Source: CAYZBM01 sp964476705 (GTDB lineage: Bacteria > Pseudomonadota > Alphaproteobacteria > Rickettsiales > UBA6187). From it: 31,600 nt of DNA. A program made the position numbers and the translations under genes. Positions 7,451 through 13,344 of the stretch are shown here, in pieces. Numbering within the stretch: position 1 is the stretch's first letter; the number at the start of each line of letters is the position of its first letter. The notes below the pieces were generated by a model that was not told where the DNA came from, searched no databases, and saw only the letters and a list, made by a program, of their open reading frames with translations. The DNA lies in NCBI GenBank assembly GCA_964476705.1, contig CAYZBM010000014.1, positions 1 to 31,600 on the forward strand, read 5' to 3'.

Positions 7451-8394
7451 TTATCTGGAGGCCGCTGGCCCTTTTAGCCCATTAGAAGCACTAGGATTTG
7501 GTGGTGTATGGTCAGGTTTTATAGTTTGTGAATCTGGGGTTGTTTTTTTATCTTTAGTTTTTATGTCCATAATTTTATCCCATCTTTGTAGGGTAGTTAA
7601 TGGTATTTTCTCTTCTGGTTTGTCTTTATTTTTTTTATCTTCTTCCATAGCCTTTTTTAAAGGATTTAATTCCTCACATTCTTTGTTAGTGATTGGCTGA
7701 GAACGGGGTCTTTTAAGATTTGTAGCTTGATTTTCTTGTTCGTTCTGAGTTGTTTTTTTTGCACTAACAAAATTTTTAAGTTTTTTCCAGCTTGATAGAG
7801 AATTAGAAGCGCTAGATTTGTCTACTTGCTTAAGATCATTATGTTCTTTAGATTGATTAGTAATGCGCTTATTCCATATTTCATGGGGCGATTTGGGTAT
7901 TTTTTCCTCTGGTGTGGGATCCTTTGCTTCGGCTCTAATAGCTTCTATTAGTGGGGCAAGTAATTTTGCTTTATGTTTAGTAATTTTACTACTTAGTCTA
8001 GCGCGTTTTTCAACTGGGTCGATAGTTTGGGTTGGATCATTATTTTTTGATGGATTATTCGCAGTAGTTTAGTTTGGTTTGGTTTGTTATTTTCTTCAGG
8101 TTTATTTTTGCCTGTAATATTGGTTAAAAGGTCCAGCCATCTTGATGATACTGGTTTTGGATGTTTTGGTTCTATGCCTTGGCTATATATTCGTTTTTCT
8201 GCTCTTATAGATGCGGCAGCTTCTTTATGTTCCCTTCCTACTGGCAAAGAGCGGGCTCTTCTAAGAGGAGCTTGATTTTTTGGCTTTTCTTGAGTTGTGT
8301 CTGTTGCGCTAACAAAACTTTTAAGTCTTTGCCATCTTGATAATTGAGTAGGGGATGAGGCCTCTGAATTACTATCTTTATCTTTTTGTGCCAT
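7451..8394 (-). pseudogene. Trp-motif repeat protein, frameshifted at a pentanucleotide repeat
   Basis: Two reading frames make up one gene. From ATG 8394 the first frame gives 133 residues, with a stop at 7993. The frame that continues the repeats runs open from about 8068 to the stop at 7451. The break coincides with 8066-8085, two copies of AGTTT then two of GGTTT on the plus strand. Removing one 5-bp AGTTT joins the frames cleanly into a 312-residue protein reading KPNQTTANNPSK across the junction. The joined protein is basic, without signal peptide or membrane segment. It carries five short Trp motifs (W21, W86, W172, W201, W270), with paired stretches such as RLKSFVSATDTTQ/KLKNFVSAKKTTQ and two copies of PEEKIP. 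Function is unrecognised. It may be a decayed gene, a phase-variable gene or an assembly error. Confidence 0.6.
8066..8085. repeat. Pentanucleotide repeat (RGTTT)4 at the frameshift
   Basis: On the plus strand this reads AGTTT AGTTT GGTTT GGTTT. It lies exactly where the reading frame of the minus-strand Trp-motif gene is lost, and deleting one AGTTT unit restores it. Slippage in such a repeat would switch the frame on and off. Confidence 0.7.
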
Positions 8395-8491
8395 TATTCT
8401 TATATTCTTTATAATTAAATTACTATTTAACTATATCGATTATAGGCCAAATTACTTAAAAATAGCTTAATATAGATGCTCCTATTTTGCA

Positions 8492-8527
8492 TAAAAAAAG
8501 AGGCAGCGGATAATCTTGCTGCCTCTT
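8492..8527 (-). terminator. Intrinsic terminator of rplM-rpsI
   Basis: On the minus strand the perfect 10-bp stem AAGAGGCAGC/GCTGCCTCTT with a 10-nt loop is followed by a run of seven or more T. It lies about 35 nt after the rpsI stop. It is the clearest rho-independent terminator in the window. Confidence 0.9.
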
Positions 8528-8560
8528 AAATAAATAATGAATTTTGATAGAATAAATATA

Positions 8561-8971
8561 TTACCTTTTTGAGAATTGGAAGCTTTTTCTTGCTTTTGGT
8601 TTACCAGGTTTTTTACGCTCAACAGTACGGCTATCTCTAGTTAAAAAGCCCGCTTTACGTAATGCACTGTGTAGAGAAGGGTTGTATTTATCTAAGGCTC
8701 TAGCAATACCATGACGTATAGCGCCAGCTTGCCCAGATAATCCACCACCTTCAACAGTACAATTAATGTCGAAATTACCAATAGTATTAGTTGTTTCAAA
8801 AACTTGATTAACAATCATTCTTAAAACTGGACGGCCAAAATATTGAGTTATTTCTTTACCGTTAATAACTATTTTTCCTCTACCAGGTTTTAACCAAACT
8901 CTAGCTGAAGAGCTTTTTCTTCTGCCAGTTGCGTAAGATCTACCTAAATCGTCAATTTTTGCTACAGTCAT
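8561..8971 (-). CDS. rpsI: 30S ribosomal protein S9
   Basis: S9 binds the 16S rRNA head, and its C-terminal tail reaches the P-site tRNA. The protein has 136 residues, usual for alphaproteobacteria. It has the signatures YATGRRKSSSARVWLKPG near the start, GGGLSGQAGAIRHGIARAL in the middle, and the basic C-terminus ending in SKR, which contacts tRNA. Start ATG at 8971. It follows rplM by 33 bp in the same direction, the standard L13-S9 operon, and is followed by a strong terminator. Confidence 0.98.
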   Translation of the reverse strand: MTVAKIDDLGRSYATGRRKSSSARVWLKPGRGKIVINGKEITQYFGRPVLRMIVNQVFETTNTIGNFDINCTVEGGGLSGQAGAIRHGIARALDKYNPSLHSALRKAGFLTRDSRTVERKKPGKPKARKSFQFSKR

Positions 8972-9004
8972 AATTAATACATCTTTATTTATTGTTATTA
9001 AAAT

Positions 9005-9469
9005 TTATTTTCTTTTTTTATTTTTAGGATTTGCTGCAGCAAAATCAATCACTTCTGGCATTTGCGCAGTATGAGGATGTTCATTTCCAGCATAAATATA
9101 TAGTTTTTTTAGCTGATTACGACCAAGTGGACCGCGATCCATCATTCTATCTACAGCTTTAGCTAATACTCTTTCTGGATGTTTACTTTTAAGTACTTTG
9201 CCAGCAATACGCTCTTTAATTCCACCAGGGAAGCCAGTATGCCAGAAGAATTTTTTATTCTCAGCCTTAGCACCAGTTAAGTGAATTTTTTCAGCATTAG
9301 TTACTATAATATAGTCACCACAATCTAAATTAGCTGTATAATAAGGTTTGTGTTTGCCTTTTAATCTGTGGGCAATTTCACTAGCTAGGCGGCCAAGAAC
9401 TAGGTCAGTTGCATCAACTACAAACCATTTATGTTCTATATCTTGGGGTTTAGCACTAAAAGTTGTCAT
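9005..9469 (-). CDS. rplM: 50S ribosomal protein L13
   Basis: L13 is an early-assembling large-subunit protein that binds 23S rRNA. The protein has 154 residues, close to the usual bacterial length plus a short basic tail typical of alphaproteobacteria. It has the motifs WFVVDATDLVLGRLAS, KHKPYYTANLDCGDYIIV and MDRGPLGRNQLKKLYIYAG. It starts with ATG at 9469 and leads the two-gene rplM-rpsI operon. The promoter must lie in the 9470-9856 gap, shared with the divergent yfgM-like gene. Confidence 0.98.
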   Translation of the reverse strand: MTTFSAKPQDIEHKWFVVDATDLVLGRLASEIAHRLKGKHKPYYTANLDCGDYIIVTNAEKIHLTGAKAENKKFFWHTGFPGGIKERIAGKVLKSKHPERVLAKAVDRMMDRGPLGRNQLKKLYIYAGNEHPHTAQMPEVIDFAAANPKNKKRK

Positions 9470-9856
9470 AAGCTATACTTTCTTAAAAATCTTAAACTTT
9501 GTATCTGTTTTGTTATTAATTATATTATTTATCTATTATTTTAGTTAAATACCGCCCTTTTAAAAGGCCAGGATGGCGATATATAAGCTTTAAACTTGCC
9601 CTCGTCAATTAAAAAATGAACTTTTTGATATATTATGGATGGCGGCTTAAATCCGGTATTATCTAACATGATAAAAATCCTTTGTAGCAGATCAGCAATC
9701 AGCTATAAATCATTTTTTTATCTACTATACTTTATGTTGATTTATAACGTAAAGACCATATGCTGATGGGACTTTTAGTATTTGAAAGTTAGAAATATAG
9801 AATAAATACGCAAATAATTATAACAAATCAAGAAAAATCAAAGGTTTAGTGGGAAT
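9470..9856. promoter_or_regulatory. 387-bp divergent intergenic region with palindromes
   Basis: No gene is seen. The region must hold the promoters for rplM (leftward) and the yfgM-bamB pair (rightward). It contains the perfect palindrome CCTTTTAAAAGG (9556-9567), an outer inverted repeat AATACCG (9548-9554)/CGGTATT (9654-9660) and a direct repeat GGATGGCG (9571-9578 and 9637-9644). TATCTACTATA at about 9720 resembles segments at 46-55 and 229-238. A possible rightward promoter is TTGATT, then 16 bp, then TATGCT, near 9734-9761, but this is weak. A ribosomal leader structure for rplM is possible and unproven. Confidence 0.45.
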
Positions 9857-10549
9857 ATGAGTGACTTGCTCGATGAAATTAAAGAAGACTTAAAATATGA
9901 ACGTTATGCACAATTATGGCAGCGTTATGGTGGGTTATTTATCTCATTTTTGGTAGTAATTGTTGTTGGGACTGGCCTATCGGTTTGGTACCAAAATCAC
10001 CTCCAGACGATAAGTGGGTTAAATGGCAGTAAATTATATATGGCCAATGAATATTTAAAAAATGGTGATAAAAGAGAAGCTACTAAGATTTATGGTGAAA
10101 TATTAAAAGATTCTCCAGCTTCAATTGCTGCCCTTACTGAGCTTAATGAGATTTATCTTAAAATAGATAATTTTAATAAAGCTGCAGATAAGTCTAAGAG
10201 CTGGCCTGAATTATTAGCTTCATTAAAAAAAGTTCAGGGCAACACTGCTTACCCTAAAGAATATCAACAACTTGCGAGTGTTATCTATGTAACTTTGTTG
10301 CTAGATAAAAACAACCCATCAGTACCAGATCAAGATAAAGAGATAATCTCTTATCTTAATGATTTGTCGAAAAATAGTTCTATTTGGCATGATACGGCCA
10401 AAGAATATTTAGGTTTTTATTATTTTTCACAAAATAAACTAAAAGATTCAGAAAAAATATTTAAAGAGTTATTTGAAAGTAAATCTACTCCTGAAAGCAT
10501 AAAAGTTCATGCAGAACAAATGCTCCAAACTATAGAAAAAAGAGGCTAA
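9857..10549 (+). CDS. YfgM-like membrane-anchored TPR protein
   Basis: The protein has 230 residues: a charged cytoplasmic start (MSDLLDEIKEDLKYERYAQLW), one transmembrane helix at about 28-46 and a periplasmic region of TPR-like helices (for example NEYLKNGDKREATKIYGEIL and LGFYYFSQNKLKDSEKIFKE). This is the YfgM/TPR_21 layout; Rickettsia homologues are annotated DUF2659. In E. coli YfgM associates with the Sec translocon and periplasmic chaperones. The stop codon overlaps the bamB start (TAATG), so the two are translationally coupled, as expected for the conserved yfgM-bamB pair. Confidence 0.82.
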   Translation: MSDLLDEIKEDLKYERYAQLWQRYGGLFISFLVVIVVGTGLSVWYQNHLQTISGLNGSKLYMANEYLKNGDKREATKIYGEILKDSPASIAALTELNEIYLKIDNFNKAADKSKSWPELLASLKKVQGNTAYPKEYQQLASVIYVTLLLDKNNPSVPDQDKEIISYLNDLSKNSSIWHDTAKEYLGFYYFSQNKLKDSEKIFKELFESKSTPESIKVHAEQMLQTIEKRG

Positions 10550-11862
10550 TGATGCGCTACAAAAATTGTGGTTATATTTTAATAGTTTTACTAAGTTTAA
10601 CTGCTTGTGGTTCTGGAAAATGGTTTGGTGGTTCTGATGACAATGAAAAATTAAAAGGCACGAGGATTGATGCTTTAAAAACAGATAATACTCTTAAAGT
10701 TGATATAAAAGCTAAGTCTCTACCTACTAATTTAGGTAATCTGCTAACTAATAAAAGCTGGCATAGAAGTCAAGGTTATGGAGTTTCTGGTAACCTTAAT
10801 TTAAAATTATCTGAGTCCCAAGAAAATATAGATATAGGTGCAAGTAAAGGTGATTATCATTTGGCGGTTACTCCAGTTATTGGCCAAAATACAATTTATA
10901 CAATCGATGGTGATGGTGTAGTTTTAGCGCATGGAATAGACAATATTAAAAAACAACTGTGGAAATATAAAATAAAACTTAGCAGTAAAACTAAAGAGGC
11001 TTTTTTAAGTGCGGGTATGACTTTTAGTGATGGAGTTTTATATATAACTACAGCTAGTGTAAAAGTGCTAGCCTTAGATGCTAAACTTGGCACTTTATTA
11101 TGGGAGCGGGATTTAACTAGTACTGCAAGTTCAGCCCCAGATATTTTTGAAAATCTGGTTTATGTTAATACTATAGATAATAATCTATATGCGCTAAATA
11201 AAAATGATGGCAGTATTATTTGGACTCAAGCTGGAGTATTTTCTGATGTTACTACTTTAGGTACTGCAGCGCCTTTAGCTAAACAAGGAATTGTGGTTGC
11301 TCCTTATTCTTCTGGTGAAATGTTTGTGCTTGATGCTTTTACCGGTCATGAATTATGGTCAGATAATTTAACTACTTATAACCGGACTTATTTTTCTTTA
11401 ACTGATCTTGATGCTTCTCCAGTTATGTATAAAAATATGCTTATTGAAGCTAGCCAAGAAGGAATGTTAGTAGCTTTTGATCTGTCAACTGGCGCCAGAA
11501 TATGGCAGCAAGAAATGTCAACTTCGGTAACTCCATGGGTTGCAGGAGATTTTTTATATGTTTTAACCAAACAAAGTCAATTAGTTGGCATTTATTTACC
11601 AACAGGTTCGATAAAATTTGTTAAACAACTAGATTCATATAAAGATAGTGATAAAACTAAGCCAATATTCTGGAATGGCCCAGTAGTTGCTAATAATTTA
11701 GTTTGGGTGGTAAATAGTGAAGGTCAGCTAAAGGCTTTATCTCCAGATAATGGTGAGCAAATCCAAGAAATTGCAGTACCTAAAAACATATATTTGCCTC
11801 CAGTTATAGCCGAAGGCAAAATATTTTTACTATCAGATAAGGGTAAGTTGATTAGATTGTAG
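10549..11862 (+). CDS. bamB: Outer membrane assembly factor BamB (lipoprotein, beta-propeller)
   Basis: BamB is the lipoprotein of the BAM complex that helps insert beta-barrel proteins into the outer membrane. The protein has 437 residues. A lipoprotein signal ends in LLSLTAC with the acylated Cys at about residue 20. The rest is a PQQ-type beta-propeller, with repeats such as YTIDGDGVVLAHGIDN, LALDAKLGTLLWERDL, YALNKNDGSIIWTQAG and FVLDAFTGHELWSDNL. The start overlaps the yfgM-like stop; an alternative ATG is three bases downstream. In many proteobacteria der follows directly, but here about 7 kb of minus-strand genes intervene. Fragments of the last ~60 bases of this gene recur at 12772-12800 and 13286-13342. 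Confidence 0.92.
   Translation: MMRYKNCGYILIVLLSLTACGSGKWFGGSDDNEKLKGTRIDALKTDNTLKVDIKAKSLPTNLGNLLTNKSWHRSQGYGVSGNLNLKLSESQENIDIGASKGDYHLAVTPVIGQNTIYTIDGDGVVLAHGIDNIKKQLWKYKIKLSSKTKEAFLSAGMTFSDGVLYITTASVKVLALDAKLGTLLWERDLTSTASSAPDIFENLVYVNTIDNNLYALNKNDGSIIWTQAGVFSDVTTLGTAAPLAKQGIVVAPYSSGEMFVLDAFTGHELWSDNLTTYNRTYFSLTDLDASPVMYKNMLIEASQEGMLVAFDLSTGARIWQQEMSTSVTPWVAGDFLYVLTKQSQLVGIYLPTGSIKFVKQLDSYKDSDKTKPIFWNGPVVANNLVWVVNSEGQLKALSPDNGEQIQEIAVPKNIYLPPVIAEGKIFLLSDKGKLIRL
11794..11860 (+). repeat. bamB 3' end, source copy of a triplicated segment
   Basis: The last 67 bases before the bamB stop contain the parent of two downstream fragments. 11794-11822 is identical over 29 nt to 12772-12800. 11804-11860 matches 13286-13342 at 53 of 57 positions. 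Confidence 0.85.
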
Positions 11863-11872
11863 AGATATTCTT

Positions 11873-12637
11873 TTATAGTGTTGTCACTTCTGTTCCTGTT
11901 CCTGCTCCTGCTGCCGTGCTACTTCCTAATATATTACTAGGATCGCGTACTGTTACTGTATATCTTCCCGCTTGGACCTTGCTTAAGAAGTCATTTATAG
12001 TAAACTCGTCTCGTTGGTCTTTGGTTGGAGAATTGGAAAAAGAGTTCATTTCTGAGGCATAAAGATTACTTTTTGATAGACCTTCTCTTATTATTCTAGC
12101 AAAACTATTCCAATTAAAAACATCTTTATTCTGCTTACTTATATTCGAGCTCTCTATGAATTTAGATTTATTTATTTTTATATCTTTATTCTCTGTTATC
12201 TTAACTTTTGAAGGCTCGTTGAGCATATCAAATAAATCTTTAATAGTAGTATTTCCGATTACTTTGGTATCTTCAATAGCCGGAGGATTTATAGTTACAG
12301 CTGTATGATCCTTATTATTATTATTAGTTGCTGCTGATGCTGCTTGAGTTGTTGATGTTGCTTGAGTTGTTGGTGTTTCTTGAGTTGTTGATGTTTCTTG
12401 AGTTGTTGATGCTGCTGCTTGATGAGTTTCTCTAGTATTATATCTTCTTATTAGTAGTAGACCAGCTAATGCTAGTGTTGATCCTGATAATACTCCTGCA
12501 ATAGTCGAAGTTATTATCGTAAAATTTCCGTCGGGGGCTTGATTCCTTGCTATATGTTCTCCTGTCGAGAGCCCCCAAAAATATAGAGAAAGTGAACCAA
12601 AAATGGTTGCTGCGGATGTAATTTTTTGATTAGACAT
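11873..12637 (-). CDS. Two-TM hairpin protein with Thr-rich repeats, unknown function
   Basis: The protein has 254 residues and no recognised family. Two close hydrophobic segments (about 9-26 and 42-65) separated by a short polar loop form an N-terminal hairpin. After it comes a Thr/Gln-rich stretch built from STTQET/PTTQAT-like hexapeptides, encoded by four 18-bp tandem repeats (12343-12414), then a hydrophilic tail ending in GAGTGTEVTTL. The hairpin resembles that of the next minus-strand gene (12836-13165): GL-x-x-G...R...II...GV...AL. The two also share almost identical upstream DNA, so they look like paralogues. The bi-lobed hydrophobic layout recalls chlamydial Inc proteins, an analogy of shape only. 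Its stop lies 11 bp from the convergent bamB stop. Confidence 0.6.
   Translation of the reverse strand: MSNQKITSAATIFGSLSLYFWGLSTGEHIARNQAPDGNFTIITSTIAGVLSGSTLALAGLLLIRRYNTRETHQAAASTTQETSTTQETPTTQATSTTQAASAATNNNNKDHTAVTINPPAIEDTKVIGNTTIKDLFDMLNEPSKVKITENKDIKINKSKFIESSNISKQNKDVFNWNSFARIIREGLSKSNLYASEMNSFSNSPTKDQRDEFTINDFLSKVQAGRYTVTVRDPSNILGSSTAAGAGTGTEVTTL
12343..12414 (-). repeat. Four 18-bp tandem repeats
   Basis: Four in-frame units of CTTGAGTTGTTGATGTTT (plus-strand reading) with one or two changes each encode the Thr/Gln-rich hexapeptides of the hairpin protein. Copy number may vary between strains without breaking the frame. Confidence 0.85.
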
Positions 12638-12640
12638 ATG

Positions 12641-12671
12641 AATATACTCTTATAATAAATTATATAATAAA
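12641..12671 (-). promoter_or_regulatory. Upstream element shared by the two hairpin genes, copy 1
   Basis: This 31-nt segment just upstream of the start at 12637 matches 13170-13200 at 29 positions. On the minus strand it contains TATTATA-like and TTTATTATAAGAG stretches that could hold a -10 element and a weak ribosome binding site. Its repetition before both genes suggests shared promoter DNA copied with the gene. Confidence 0.5.
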
Positions 12672-12771
12672 ATTTAATAATTATTGATTGCAGTTAAATT
12701 ATTAGCAAATCAGCTATTTACTATTGATTAATATCTTAATTTTTTTGATAGGCAATATATTTATTAGTTTA

Positions 12772-12800
12772 TTGCCTCCAGTTATAGCCGAAGGCAAAAT
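12772..12800 (+). repeat. bamB 3'-end fragment, copy 2
   Basis: These 29 bases are identical to bamB positions 11794-11822. The match stops at both sides. Upstream, the sequence ATAGGCAATA-x-ATTTATTA (from about 12749) is shared with the region before copy 3 (from about 13253) but not obviously with bamB. Confidence 0.85.
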
Positions 12801-12835
12801 GTTTTTTCATGGAGGACTGAGAAGCAAGATGAAGG

Positions 12836-13165
12836 CTAATGCTGAGTTTGTTGAGATTGTAATCCTTGAGGAGAGAACTCTTCTTCCCATGCCAAATCTA
12901 AATCTTTGGCAGGATATTTTTGGGTTTTGTTATGTACTATACCTTCTACTCTTGTTTGAGAAGCAAGTAATAATGCAATTGCTGTGAATCCTACTCCGAA
13001 AGCTGTAGCTATTATCGCTGTTTCTTTTTCTTTATCATCTCTTACAGCTCCTGCTCCTACCGCAAGCCCACAACAAAAAGTAGCAGCTCCTGCAAATGCT
13101 CCTGCAAATCCGCAAAGGATTTCTTTAGACTTATTTGAAACTTTTAAAGACATTTCTTTGGACAT
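12836..13165 (-). CDS. Small two-TM hairpin protein, unknown function
   Basis: The protein has 109 residues and no recognised family. A short basic start is followed by two hydrophobic Gly/Ala-rich segments (about 16-38 and 48-67) with a charged loop (RDDKEKET), then a hydrophilic tail ending in QSQQTQH. The layout and several positions match the hairpin of the gene at 11873-12637, and the 31 nt upstream of its start are nearly identical to those upstream of that gene. It sits between two fragments of the bamB 3' end, so it appears to be part of a duplicated unit. Coding is supported by the conserved layout and a normal start; function is unknown. Membrane location is inferred. Confidence 0.55.
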   Translation of the reverse strand: MSKEMSLKVSNKSKEILCGFAGAFAGAATFCCGLAVGAGAVRDDKEKETAIIATAFGVGFTAIALLLASQTRVEGIVHNKTQKYPAKDLDLAWEEEFSPQGLQSQQTQH

Positions 13166-13169
13166 AGTA

Positions 13170-13200
13170 AATATACTCTTATGATAAATTGTATAATAAA
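13170..13200 (-). promoter_or_regulatory. Upstream element shared by the two hairpin genes, copy 2
   Basis: This segment matches 12641-12671 at 29 of 31 positions and lies 4 nt upstream of the start codon at 13165, the same arrangement as in the first copy. It is probably promoter and leader DNA duplicated with the gene. Confidence 0.5.
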
Positions 13201-13285
13201 TTAAGCTTTTTACATTAAAAAGCCGAGGCTTAATATATTAAAATATTTTTCATAGGCAATAGATTTATTATTTTATTTACCTTCT

Positions 13286-13342
13286 TTATAGCCGAAGGCA
13301 AAATATTTTTACTTTCAGACAAGAGTAAGTTGATTAGGTTGT
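13286..13342 (+). repeat. bamB 3'-end fragment, copy 3
   Basis: It matches bamB 11804-11860 at 53 of 57 positions and stops just before the bamB stop codon position. The plus-strand fragment has no start of its own. It lies immediately downstream of the minus-strand ankyrin gene stop (13345), as the true bamB end lies next to the first hairpin gene stop. Confidence 0.85.
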
Positions 13343-13344
13343 GA

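Noticed and set aside
7863..8275. Plus-strand open frames across the Trp-motif gene
   Set aside because: They are antisense to a repeat gene whose minus-strand frame explains the sequence, and their hydrophobic translations come from the reverse of Lys/Glu-rich codons.
12724..12987. Plus-strand open frame over a bamB fragment
   Set aside because: It consists of the bamB 3'-end fragment plus the antisense of the small hairpin gene; it has no ribosome binding site and no sensible protein.
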